Below the pieces are notes generated by a model that saw nothing but the letters and a program-made list of their open reading frames with translations, made no database searches and had not been told where the DNA came from. From Methanolobus bombayensis (GTDB lineage: Archaea; Halobacteriota; Methanosarcinia; Methanosarcinales; Methanosarcinaceae), in assembly GCF_017873415.1 (NCBI RefSeq), contig NZ_JAGGKD010000007.1, positions 1 through 64,000 on the forward strand: 64,000 nt of DNA, in the 5' to 3' direction. The translations under genes and the position numbers were made by a program. This document shows positions 7,535 to 15,149 of this stretch, piece after piece. The first letter of the stretch is position 1. Every line of letters begins with the position of its first letter.

Positions 7535-8533
7535 TTGTTTGAAGGTGAATACTACTTACCTGATTTTAGTTCCGATTCGTTTGAATCCCTTAAAGAAGAT
7601 TCAACAGTAATTGAAACTTGTGGAACTATACCAGAGATATCAGATGACAAAGAAAAGATAGAGTGGTTATGTAATATTGACACCTGTATGCATGATTCTA
7701 AAGATGAATTGATGGCATATATGAAAGACAATGCTGGACATGTATCTGGATTTGGAATTCATTATGAAGGGTATATGTTTGTAGATATTGACAAGAATTC
7801 AATTAACAAAGTTGACCAAAAGGCCATTGATGAAATGTACAGCATAATAGAGGCAAATGCAGAGAAAAGTGGTATGAAATCTGCTCCTGTGGTTTTTAGA
7901 GAAGAAACAACATTTGAGCTTCATTCACGCACAGATTATTGGGCTAACATGATTGGCGGTATCAAAATAAACTATGATAATGAATCAGGCACAACATATA
8001 AGTCAACATTAGCATTTGCCGCAGAAGACAGTAGTGGTACACCTGGATTTGTAATATCAGGACATTCTGCTGTGACTGCAGGAGGAGTTGGCGGAGAGAT
8101 ACGTCAAGGTGGAAGAATAGTAGGCTATGTAGACTATTTGACACTTCACTTTGCAGATGCTGCCTGGGTAGAAGCAAGCAATGTACTTGATGACATCTAT
8201 TATGCAGACAATAATGTACTAAAAGACGTGACTGCTTATGGGGATACAAATGTCGGTGCTAAGGTATACATGTCAGGAATAACCACTGAAACCACAAGTG
8301 GTTATGTAATAGAGGATTATACTGCTATAAATCAATCAGGCACAGGCATCACCTTCTATGATCAATTCACAGCTGACTATGACTCCGAAGGAGGAGATAG
8401 TGGTGGCCCTGTGTTCAGGAAGACTGTCGGAGGAGTAAAGATAGTAGGCATGCACTGGGGTGGCGAAACTAGGTCTGTATTCTCTCCAGTTAGTGGTGTT
8501 ATCTTAGATTTGGGCGTTACACCATTATATTAA
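7535..8533 (+). CDS. trypsin-like (S1/streptogrisin-type) secreted serine protease, leader interrupted
   Basis: Counting from TTG 7535, residues about 13-122 are a propeptide-like unit (FESLKEDSTVIETCG to MKSAPVVF) and about 135-332 a chymotrypsin-fold protease. The catalytic triad is visible: His177 in ISGHSAVT, Asp208 in FADAAWV and Ser289 in GGDSGGPVF, with the streptogrisin-like spacing of secreted alpha-lytic-type enzymes. TTG 7535 has no ribosome site of its own; the real start is ATG 7436, cut off by TAA at 7532, so the gene may be a recent pseudogene. The catalytic body shows no other damage. The propeptide unit is also the building block of the two surface proteins downstream. A terminator follows at 8551. 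Confidence 0.8.
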   Translation: MFEGEYYLPDFSSDSFESLKEDSTVIETCGTIPEISDDKEKIEWLCNIDTCMHDSKDELMAYMKDNAGHVSGFGIHYEGYMFVDIDKNSINKVDQKAIDEMYSIIEANAEKSGMKSAPVVFREETTFELHSRTDYWANMIGGIKINYDNESGTTYKSTLAFAAEDSSGTPGFVISGHSAVTAGGVGGEIRQGGRIVGYVDYLTLHFADAAWVEASNVLDDIYYADNNVLKDVTAYGDTNVGAKVYMSGITTETTSGYVIEDYTAINQSGTGITFYDQFTADYDSEGGDSGGPVFRKTVGGVKIVGMHWGGETRSVFSPVSGVILDLGVTPLY

Positions 8534-8550
8534 ACCCCAAGTTATCTCAA

Positions 8551-8588
8551 AAATGTCAAATAGTCTTTATTTGGCATTTTCTATTTTT
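8551..8588 (+). terminator. terminator after the protease gene
   Basis: AATGTCAAAT (8552-8561) pairs with ATTTGGCATT (8569-8578, one G-U pair), followed by TTCTATTTTTT. Confidence 0.65.
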
Positions 8589-8694
8589 TAAGAATAATAA
8601 AACATATAACAAACAATATTTATTTAATGTGGTAGTAAAATACCAACGAAGGTATCTCAATGTTCACTATATTCTGTAAAAAGCTCGGAAAAAA

Positions 8695-9693
8695 ATGTAT
8701 AAAAAAACAATTCTCTTGATATTACTAGTTAATATATCACTAAATGGATGTGCAAGTGCTTCAACTGAAACATTTGAAGAATACGCCAAAGACTCTCATT
8801 TCATAACAAACAAAGGTACTTTTACGGACACAATTGACCAGGAATGGAGAAATACAATTAACAATTGTTGTACAAGTCTCCCCGATTCGTATTCTTACTA
8901 TAGATTTGATAAAGCCATAAGAACTTTTGCATGCAGTGAGTTCATAATAGTTGAGTTAAAATCTGAATACAAAGGAGAGATAAACGATTCCAGAATCGAT
9001 AAGTTGTATCAGAAAATAGAAGCTCATTGTGAAGAAAATACAGGTTTAAGTGAAGTTCCCGTTGTTTTTATGTGGGCAGAAGATGAAGAAGATATAATAT
9101 ATGAATACGATCCTGATTCATTTGAAAATGCAAAGACCAGTTCTGGATTTGTAGCTACCATGGGATCTGTCCCTGTATTTGCTAATGAGGCTGAATGGTT
9201 GGAATGGTCAGAGAAAGTTCATGAAGCCAGGCATATTAAAGAACTTGAACAGTATTTCTCATCTGGCCCTGTGATATCATGTGGTTTCAAAAAATACAGT
9301 GGATATATAGAAGTTGGGGTGAACATAGATTCACCTGAACAAGTTAATGATTCAATACTCAGTGAAATATACCAAATAATTGAGGATCATTTTGAAGAGG
9401 AAGGTATCAGTAACATTCCAGTTGTTTTTGTGTGGACTGAAATGCCTCATACTGATGAAGCCATAGATACTGAGGAACCTGACGCATATGAAGGGAACAT
9501 CAATGTTTTGGATGATGATGGAAATGTTATAACGTATACTAGGGACCAAGCTTATTTTGATGAAGAGGGAAATCTAGTAATCATTGATAACAATAACTCA
9601 CAAAACGGAGATGTGTCTTCACAATCGTCTCCGGGTTTCACTTCAGTTATGCTTGTTATGTGCATTCTTATACTGGCAAGATTTAGAAAATAA
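8695..9693 (+). CDS. surface protein of two protease-propeptide-like units, PGF-type anchor (paralogue A)
   Basis: A 332-residue secreted protein. The N-terminus (residues 1-21, ending LNGCASA) is a signal peptide with a lipobox-like L-N-G-C. Two related units follow (about 28-128 and 142-248), each ending in an IY/LYQ.IE helix and PVVF(M/V)W. The same pattern (FGF..YSGYIEVGV, then EIYQIIE, then GISNIPVVF) is the propeptide unit of the protease upstream. The acidic tail ends SSPGFTSVMLVMCILILARFRK, a PGF-CTERM-like signal (PGF, membrane span, basic end) recognised by archaeosortase-type systems. DNA 8751-9089 is identical to part of the next gene, indicating very recent duplication or conversion. 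A role as inhibitor or chaperone of the protease is inference. Confidence 0.8.
   Translation: MYKKTILLILLVNISLNGCASASTETFEEYAKDSHFITNKGTFTDTIDQEWRNTINNCCTSLPDSYSYYRFDKAIRTFACSEFIIVELKSEYKGEINDSRIDKLYQKIEAHCEENTGLSEVPVVFMWAEDEEDIIYEYDPDSFENAKTSSGFVATMGSVPVFANEAEWLEWSEKVHEARHIKELEQYFSSGPVISCGFKKYSGYIEVGVNIDSPEQVNDSILSEIYQIIEDHFEEEGISNIPVVFVWTEMPHTDEAIDTEEPDAYEGNINVLDDDGNVITYTRDQAYFDEEGNLVIIDNNNSQNGDVSSQSSPGFTSVMLVMCILILARFRK
8751..9089 (+). repeat. 339-bp perfect direct repeat, copy 1
   Basis: Identical base for base to 9775-10113. It begins just inside the mature protein sequence and stops at the end of the first propeptide-like unit, while the flanking signal peptides and second units differ. 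The offset is 1024 bases. Confidence 0.95.
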
Positions 9694-9703
9694 GAGGAAT
9701 TGC

Positions 9704-10660
9704 ATGTGTAAATGTTATAAATATGGAACATGGTTTTTGCTATCATTAGCTTTATTGTTAATGTTGGTAGGTTTTGCAAGTGCTTCAACTGAAACATTTG
9801 AAGAATACGCCAAAGACTCTCATTTCATAACAAACAAAGGTACTTTTACGGACACAATTGACCAGGAATGGAGAAATACAATTAACAATTGTTGTACAAG
9901 TCTCCCCGATTCGTATTCTTACTATAGATTTGATAAAGCCATAAGAACTTTTGCATGCAGTGAGTTCATAATAGTTGAGTTAAAATCTGAATACAAAGGA
10001 GAGATAAACGATTCCAGAATCGATAAGTTGTATCAGAAAATAGAAGCTCATTGTGAAGAAAATACAGGTTTAAGTGAAGTTCCCGTTGTTTTTATGTGGG
10101 CAGAAGATGAAGAGTACCTTAACTTTGAATACGACCCGGATGCATTTGAAAAAGCAAAAAACAGCTCAGGATTTGTAGCTTCTATGGGCCATGTTCCAGT
10201 ATTTGCTGATGAAGATGAATGGCTGGAATGGTCTGAGAAAGTTCATAAAGCTAGGCATGTATTTGAATTAGAATCCCATTTTGCTTCTCAAGATGGACCT
10301 CTTCTGTCATTCGGATTCAAAAAATACAGTGGATACATTGAAGTGGGAGTCAATAAAGAGACACCAGATAAAGTCAATGATTCATCTCTAAACGAAATAT
10401 ATCAGATAATTGACGAACACTTTGACGATGCAGGTATAAGTGATATCCCAGTCGTTTTTGTTTGGGACCTACCAGCACAAACAGAAGAGGCTCTCTTAGA
10501 GGAAATTCCTCCAACTGAAGAAGAATCTTCTCAATCAATAGAAGAATCCATTGATAACGAATCTGCTGAAAATGAAGAAGAAAGTTCACAAACCACGCCT
10601 GGTTTCACTTCAATTATGCTTATTCTTTGTTTGTTGATATTGTGCCGGTTCACTAAATAA
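9704..10660 (+). CDS. surface protein of two protease-propeptide-like units, PGF-type anchor (paralogue B)
   Basis: The start is ATG 9704 with AAGAGGAA upstream, 10 bases after paralogue A. The signal peptide (MCKCYKYGTWFLLSLALLLM, cleavage near FASA) is unrelated to that of paralogue A, with a plain Sec-type end and no lipobox. The first unit is identical to paralogue A at DNA level; the second (about 130-240) is clearly related but diverged. An acidic Glu/Ser-rich tail leads to TTPGFTSIMLILCLLILCRF, again PGF-CTERM-like. The pair is thus one duplicated surface protein with a homogenised N-terminal half and two export routes. Function unknown; see the protease entry for the shared unit. Confidence 0.8.
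   Translation: MCKCYKYGTWFLLSLALLLMLVGFASASTETFEEYAKDSHFITNKGTFTDTIDQEWRNTINNCCTSLPDSYSYYRFDKAIRTFACSEFIIVELKSEYKGEINDSRIDKLYQKIEAHCEENTGLSEVPVVFMWAEDEEYLNFEYDPDAFEKAKNSSGFVASMGHVPVFADEDEWLEWSEKVHKARHVFELESHFASQDGPLLSFGFKKYSGYIEVGVNKETPDKVNDSSLNEIYQIIDEHFDDAGISDIPVVFVWDLPAQTEEALLEEIPPTEEESSQSIEESIDNESAENEEESSQTTPGFTSIMLILCLLILCRFTK
9775..10113 (+). repeat. 339-bp perfect direct repeat, copy 2
   Basis: Second copy of 8751-9089, inside paralogue B. The first mismatches are at 9774 and 10114. Confidence 0.95.
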
Positions 10661-10732
10661 TTTTGAAGCATAGTCATTCAGATTGGCTATATTTTCTTCT
10701 TCTTCTATTTTTCATATAGATAATCTTTATAT

Positions 10733-10775
10733 ATTAGTTTCACATTAAACCAATTAGTTTCACATGAAACTAATT
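10733..10775 (+). promoter_or_regulatory. tandem operator of the MarR-type regulator with TATA box
   Basis: The TATA box TTTATATA lies at 10727-10734. Just downstream are an imperfect site (ATTAGTTTCA-CA-TTAAACCAAT, 10733-10754) and a perfect palindrome with 11-base arms (10752-10762 and 10765-10775, AATTAGTTTCA/TGAAACTAATT). They overlap the predicted transcription start and the ATG at 10764, the classic layout for self-repression by a MarR dimer. Confidence 0.75.
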
Positions 10776-11240
10776 AAAACGGGAACATTACAAAACATGA
10801 AGCAGTCTGAAAGAATCGGTGCTAAGATCGCATACATCTTTTCGCACAATCATCATTACATAGAGAATGCGCTTGAATCATACAAGCTGAAAGGTCCGAT
10901 GTTTGCATTCCTGCTGACACTTTCACATAAAGATGGGTGTTCACAGGAAAGTCTGGCACGCTATCTCAAGTTTAGCAAAGCAACAGCTACACGATCTATT
11001 AAAGCGCTTGAAAAAGAAGGCTATGTATATCGTGAGAGGGACGAGGAAGACAGGCGAATATATCGTGTTTTCATCTCTGATGAAGGCAGGGAAGTTGTTC
11101 CGGCAATAAATACTGCTCTTCAGAAGTGGAATGACATTCTTCTTTCCGATCTGTCTGATGAAGAGGAGCAGATCTTCAGAAAGCTCCTTGACAAAGCAAA
11201 AGACACCCTTGTGGAATTTGACAGAAATTCTTCCAATTGA
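10764..11240 (+). CDS. MarR-family transcriptional regulator
   Basis: A 158-residue winged-helix protein. The central DNA-binding part reads CSQESLARYLKFSKATATRSI (recognition helix) followed by the wing GYVYRERDEEDRRIYRVFIS with the MarR signature D-x-R. N- and C-terminal helices would form the dimer interface. ATG 10764 lies inside the palindromic operator and would make the mRNA nearly leaderless; ATG 10797 (MKQSERIGAK) fits the usual MarR start equally well. It is followed after 33 bases by a MATE exporter, the typical repressor/efflux pair: the regulator probably represses both genes until a toxic compound binds it. Confidence 0.88.
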   Translation: MKLIKTGTLQNMKQSERIGAKIAYIFSHNHHYIENALESYKLKGPMFAFLLTLSHKDGCSQESLARYLKFSKATATRSIKALEKEGYVYRERDEEDRRIYRVFISDEGREVVPAINTALQKWNDILLSDLSDEEEQIFRKLLDKAKDTLVEFDRNSSN

Positions 11241-11273
11241 ATGAAAAACAAATATTGATATCAGGATTACATC

Positions 11274-12635
11274 ATGAATGAAAAAAGTGAGTTTTTAGGT
11301 ACTGAGAAGATCAATAAACTTCTCTGGCAGCTTGCCACACCGGCAATAATCGGACTTCTTGTCCAGGCATTCTACAATCTTGTAGATACCTTCTTTGTAG
11401 GAAGAGCACTCGGAGACCAGAGCGTGCTTGGAATTGCAGGAGTTGCTGTTGCGTTCCCACTGCAGATGCTCATGATAGCACTCTCCATCGGTATAGGTGT
11501 TGGTGGGTCATCGGTAATTTCCAGGATGTTAGGTTCAAAGGATGTAAATAAGGCAGAAAGAACACTTGGCAATGTCTTCACCTATACAATACTGCTCAGT
11601 ATCATCTTCCAGATTTTATTCTTCTTCAATGTAGACACAATACTGAACCTCTTCGGTGCAACTGCTGATAACTTTGTCTACGCAAAGGAATATGCTGTTG
11701 TCATATTGCAGGGTACTCTGGCATTCACTTTTGGTTTTGTGCTTAATAATCTTGTAAGGGCTGAAGGTAATTCAAAAATAGCCATGAACAATATGGTGTT
11801 TTCAGGTGTACTGAACATCTTCCTTGATGCAATCCTGATGTTCGGATTTGGGATGGGTGTAAAAGGTGCAGCTCTTGCAACCGTACTTGCACAACTGGCA
11901 GGTACTATCTATCTGTTATACTACTACGTTAGTGGCAAAAGCCCACTCAGGCTTGAACTGGCAAATTTCAAACCGCAACTTAGCCTGATAAAAGAGATCA
12001 CAACAATTGGATTCGGTTCCTTTGTCATGGGAGCATCCAACAGTTTCATGATGCTCGTACTTAACAATGTGCTTGTGATCTATGGAGGAGACCTGTCAAT
12101 AGCAGTATTTGGAGTAGCCATCAAATTGCTAATGCTGATCTTAATGCCAATAATAGGTATCTCTCACGGATTACAGCCAATTGTTGGATACAACTACGGA
12201 GCAGAGAATTACGAAAGGGTCAATGAGTCGGTTAAGAAATCATTGATGATAACCACTCTCTTTGGATTGGGCGGTTTTATTCTGCTGGCAGGATTTCCGG
12301 GAACATTTTTCAGCATGTTCAGCAAGGATGCTGATCTTATAAGCAGTGGAGCATCAGCTTTGAGAATAATGGTACTAGCAAGTCCTTTGATAGGTCTGAA
12401 TGTTATCGGAACAACACTGTTCCAGTCAGTTGGAAAAGCAAAACCATCATTCTTCCTGTCAATGTGTCGTCAGATCTTGTTCCTTATTCCTCTGGTGATA
12501 CTCCTTCCATATTACTTCGATCTTTCAGGAGTATGGATGGCATTTCCAATATCAGACCTCATGGCTGCCATGGTAAGTTTGTTCTTTGTCTGGAGAGAAT
12601 ATCGTTATTTTCAACACATAAGTATTAATACATAA
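11274..12635 (+). CDS. MATE-family multidrug/metabolite exporter
   Basis: A 453-residue integral membrane protein with about twelve spans in two related halves (MatE domains about 20-180 and 240-400). Family phrases include LATPAIIGLLVQAFYNLVDT, FVGRALGDQSVLGIAGVAVAFP and GISHGLQPIVGYNYGA. MATE proteins export cationic drugs or metabolites against Na+ or H+. It lies 33 bases behind the MarR-type gene and is probably cotranscribed and controlled by the operator at 10733-10775. The substrate is unknown. Confidence 0.92.
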   Translation: MNEKSEFLGTEKINKLLWQLATPAIIGLLVQAFYNLVDTFFVGRALGDQSVLGIAGVAVAFPLQMLMIALSIGIGVGGSSVISRMLGSKDVNKAERTLGNVFTYTILLSIIFQILFFFNVDTILNLFGATADNFVYAKEYAVVILQGTLAFTFGFVLNNLVRAEGNSKIAMNNMVFSGVLNIFLDAILMFGFGMGVKGAALATVLAQLAGTIYLLYYYVSGKSPLRLELANFKPQLSLIKEITTIGFGSFVMGASNSFMMLVLNNVLVIYGGDLSIAVFGVAIKLLMLILMPIIGISHGLQPIVGYNYGAENYERVNESVKKSLMITTLFGLGGFILLAGFPGTFFSMFSKDADLISSGASALRIMVLASPLIGLNVIGTTLFQSVGKAKPSFFLSMCRQILFLIPLVILLPYYFDLSGVWMAFPISDLMAAMVSLFFVWREYRYFQHISINT

Positions 12636-12707
12636 GATAGCTACAATATTTTATTTCACGACAACTATTTATATTTTTGAACCCCTGAATATTTATGGGA
12701 GATATAA

Positions 12708-13022
12708 ATGCCGGAAAAATCCTGGTTCTTTGCTATAAAAGACGATGACCTGAAAGAAAGTAGTATGGGCTTTGCAAGGGTTAAAGGGACTCCTGTACTT
12801 CTTATCAGGAAGAATGGTACTGTATATTCCCTTTTCGGGAAATGCAAACATATGGGATGTCGTTTATCAAAAGGTACTTTCAGTGATGAATATGTGCTAA
12901 AGTGTCCGTGTCATGGTTGGGAATATGACATAAGATCCGGTGAATATCTGGGCGATAAGGATGAAGCCCTTTCAGTCTTCGAGAACAAAGTCGAAGACGG
13001 GGAAATACTTGTCCTCCTTTAA
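12708..13022 (+). CDS. Rieske [2Fe-2S] protein 1
   Basis: A 104-residue soluble Rieske ferredoxin. Cluster ligands are Cys46 and His48 in CKHMGC and Cys66 and His69 in CPCHGW. Cys51 and Cys68 are in the positions of the disulfide pair typical of high-potential Rieske proteins. There is no signal peptide or membrane anchor, so it is cytoplasmic. It is the first of three adjacent paralogues that share the scaffold (opening W-x-x-A-x-x-x-D, then LLI/VLR). With the glutaredoxin-like, FTR-type and nitroreductase genes behind it, it probably belongs to one redox operon, carrying electrons or sensing oxidants. Confidence 0.88.
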   Translation: MPEKSWFFAIKDDDLKESSMGFARVKGTPVLLIRKNGTVYSLFGKCKHMGCRLSKGTFSDEYVLKCPCHGWEYDIRSGEYLGDKDEALSVFENKVEDGEILVLL

Positions 13023-13046
13023 ACCTTGAATATACGGAGAATTCAA

Positions 13047-13352
13047 ATGACTTCATGGGTAATCGCTGCAAGCGAAAGTGATGTGAAAGAAGGTAAAATG
13101 AAGCCTGTAGAAGTAGAAGATACAAGAATCCTCCTTATTCGTATCCAGGGGGAAATATTTGCCATTGAAAATCGCTGTCCTCATATGAACTGTCCTCTCC
13201 AGGGCGGTATAATTCAGGATTATTCTATCAAGTGCCCCTGCCATAGCTGGAGCTTTGATATTCGTACAGGGTCATATGTAGCATCAGACAAGATTAAGGT
13301 TAATGTATATGAAACACAGCTAAAGGATGGAAATATATCTGTCCTGGTGTGA
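13047..13352 (+). CDS. Rieske [2Fe-2S] protein 2
   Basis: ATG 13047 with CGGAGA upstream is preferred over TTG 13026; it lies 24 bases after Rieske 1. The 101-residue product has CPHMNC and CPCHSW, giving two Cys and two His ligands plus the extra Cys pair. It is closest in layout to the flanking paralogues, so the three arose by tandem duplication. No targeting signal is visible. Confidence 0.88.
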   Translation: MTSWVIAASESDVKEGKMKPVEVEDTRILLIRIQGEIFAIENRCPHMNCPLQGGIIQDYSIKCPCHSWSFDIRTGSYVASDKIKVNVYETQLKDGNISVLV

Positions 13353-13368
13353 TAGCGGGAATATATCT

Positions 13369-13704
13369 ATGAAACAGGAAGATAACTGGATATTTGCACT
13401 CAAGACGGACGATCTTGGCAACGGTGAAAAGAAGCCTTTGTTGCTTGAAAATAATAAAGTGCTTGTTCTCAGGATCGATGGCGACTTTTTTGCAATGTCC
13501 AACAAATGTCCGCATATGGAGTGTCCTCTTTCAAAAGGAACTCTTGAACAATACGTGATCAAATGTCCCTGTCATGACTGGAGATTTGATGTACGTGAAG
13601 GCAAATTCCTTGATGCAGAAGAGATCAGGGTACCTATATACGAAACCAAAGTAATGGAAGAAAGTGTTTTTGTAAATTTGAATATGGAAGGTGCAGGTAA
13701 ATGA
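13369..13704 (+). CDS. Rieske [2Fe-2S] protein 3
   Basis: The start is ATG 13369 (MKQEDNWIFALKTDD), which aligns with the other two Rieske starts; the frame is open upstream from 13327 but that extension overlaps Rieske 2. Ligand motifs are CPHMEC and CPCHDW. The stop overlaps the start of the glutaredoxin-like gene (ATGA), so the two are translationally coupled, linking Rieske electron carriers with thiol chemistry. Confidence 0.88.
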   Translation: MKQEDNWIFALKTDDLGNGEKKPLLLENNKVLVLRIDGDFFAMSNKCPHMECPLSKGTLEQYVIKCPCHDWRFDVREGKFLDAEEIRVPIYETKVMEESVFVNLNMEGAGK

Positions 13705-13949
13705 AGAAAGTAGTAATGTACACCCTGAGCACCTGTCCCTGGTGTATGAGGGCAAAGAAATTCTTCAGGGAACATGATATTCCCTTTGAATATACTGATT
13801 ATGACAAAGCAGACGACAATACAAAGAAAGCCATCAGGGAAGATTGTCTTGCACATAAGTCTGAAATGTCTTTTCCATTTGTAAAAATCGATGATGATGT
13901 TGTCGTTGGTTATAATCCGGATAAATATGCAAAGTTACTGGGGCTTTGA
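13701..13949 (+). CDS. glutaredoxin-like thiol-disulfide protein
   Basis: An 82-residue thioredoxin-fold protein with active site CPWC (Cys12, Cys15) right after the first beta strand (KKVVMYTLST), the cis-Pro in SFPFVKID and a glutaredoxin-like end (VVVGYNPDKYAKLLGL). The start overlaps the Rieske 3 stop. The FTR-type gene starts 6 bases downstream, so this protein is the likely partner reduced by that enzyme, as in the ferredoxin-disulfide reductase systems known in Methanosarcina. The pairing is inference from gene order. Confidence 0.88.
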   Translation: MKKVVMYTLSTCPWCMRAKKFFREHDIPFEYTDYDKADDNTKKAIREDCLAHKSEMSFPFVKIDDDVVVGYNPDKYAKLLGL

Positions 13950-13955
13950 TTTCTT

Positions 13956-14297
13956 ATGGATAATGAGAAGCGCAAAGGGCAACTGAGAACTATGTTCTCA
14001 AAAGTTGTTGATCCTCTGGGATACAAGTTCAGCCCTGATGAGGAATTGGTTGACTTCCTTCTTGAGCAGGAGGTTAACATCGAAAAGGAAAAAGGAAGTC
14101 CGTTCTGTCCCTGTCAGGGACTTACGGGTGAAAGGGAACATGACATGAAACTTGTGTGTCCATGCATACCTTTCCACCGGGAACACTATGATGCCATGAG
14201 ACGTTGCTGGTGTGGTCTCTATGTCCATAAGGATGTGAAAGATCCTGACAGTTTACCTCAGATCTCGTTGAAAGAGTTCCTGGAAGCAAAAAAATAA
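13956..14297 (+). CDS. ferredoxin:thioredoxin reductase catalytic-subunit-like protein
   Basis: A 113-residue FTR-beta family protein. Six cysteines lie in three pairs: CPC (51/53), CPC (68/70) and CWC (84/86), the pattern that binds the [4Fe-4S] cluster beside the redox-active disulfide. The spacing between the last two pairs is longer than in plant FTR, as in stand-alone methanogen homologues. The protein would use reduced ferredoxin to reduce a disulfide on a thioredoxin or glutaredoxin; the gene 6 bases upstream encodes a suitable partner. No FTR variable (alpha) subunit is present. Confidence 0.88.
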   Translation: MDNEKRKGQLRTMFSKVVDPLGYKFSPDEELVDFLLEQEVNIEKEKGSPFCPCQGLTGEREHDMKLVCPCIPFHREHYDAMRRCWCGLYVHKDVKDPDSLPQISLKEFLEAKK

Positions 14298-14326
14298 GAA
14301 CAGAAGAGCAAAAAGGGAGTGAATTT

Positions 14327-14908
14327 ATGGGAGTGGCGGAAAATACTGTAATTGAAAATATAAAGACACGAAGAAGCGTTCGTGAGTATACGGGTCAGAA
14401 AGTAAATGATGATGACATCAAGAAAATAATTGATGCCGGTATTCATGCACCATCAGCTTTTAACAGTCAGCCATGGTTCTTTGTTGTGGTGAAGAACCGT
14501 GAAATGATGACTCGGATCTCGGATCACTGTAAACCACGTCTTCTGGAAAAGCTGGAAGAGGCTACCGGTGAAACGATGGAAGAGTTCAAAAAGTACCTGT
14601 CCATGGAAGATTTCGATATTTTCTATAATGCTCCGGTACTTGTCATAATCCTTGGTAACAATGCAGCTATAACTGCGGATTATGATTGTTCTCTGTGTGC
14701 TGAGAATATGATGCTTGCAGCCCATTCAATGGGAATAGGTAGTTGCTGGATAGGATCAGCTTGCTTTGTGCAGGAAAGTGCTGAACTACTTGAAGAGCTT
14801 GGAATTACGCCTGATTACAGGGTGATCGCACCTATTGTATTCGGGTATGAATTGAGGGTGACTGAAGAACCACCTAAAAAAGATCCACCTATTGTGTGGG
14901 TTGATTGA
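14327..14908 (+). CDS. nitroreductase-family FMN protein
   Basis: A 193-residue nitroreductase-fold flavoprotein. It begins with the family signature KTRRSVREYTGQKVNDDDI, continues with HAPSAFNSQPWFFVVV (FMN site) and a C-terminal helix with MMLAAHSMGIGSCWIGSA. Such dimeric enzymes bind FMN and reduce nitro compounds, quinones or other electrophiles with NAD(P)H or other donors. It is the last gene of the Rieske/Grx/FTR cluster, 29 bases after the FTR-like gene, with GGGAGTG before the ATG. The physiological substrate is unknown. Confidence 0.9.
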   Translation: MGVAENTVIENIKTRRSVREYTGQKVNDDDIKKIIDAGIHAPSAFNSQPWFFVVVKNREMMTRISDHCKPRLLEKLEEATGETMEEFKKYLSMEDFDIFYNAPVLVIILGNNAAITADYDCSLCAENMMLAAHSMGIGSCWIGSACFVQESAELLEELGITPDYRVIAPIVFGYELRVTEEPPKKDPPIVWVD

Positions 14909-14926
14909 ATATAATATTCAACTATA

Positions 14927-15004
14927 TTTATTCTATATACATAGAATAAATAATCACATATAGTGTGCAAGTAACCCTTATTTAAGGTGGTACGGTGCAC
15001 ACTA
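14927..15004. other. two strong inverted repeats between redox operon and giant surface gene
   Basis: TTTATTCTA/TAGAATAAA (14927-14935/14942-14950) is followed by TAGTGTGCA/TGCACACTA (14961-14969/14996-15004), whose interior adds GTA/TAC and ACC/GGT pairs. No T-run follows, so these are not simple intrinsic terminators. The TATA box of the next gene (TTTATATATAAC near 15107) lies downstream of both, so they are not in its leader. Confidence 0.5.
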
Positions 15005-15149
15005 GTTCCTCTATTCTGTTTAATAAAGAAGTGTCAGAAAAATCATTTTGCATGTATCTGCTTTTTTTCTAAAATAAAGTGCTATTGACGATGTCATATA
15101 GTACATTTTTATATATAACTTTCCTCTTATATTGATAAGGTGGCACCAG

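Noticed and set aside
15037-15149. A third copy of the structured RNA element before the giant gene
   Set aside because: GGTGGCACC at 15141-15149 recalls the element core, but the other helices and the conserved loops are missing; it is better explained as a ribosome site before ATG 15150.
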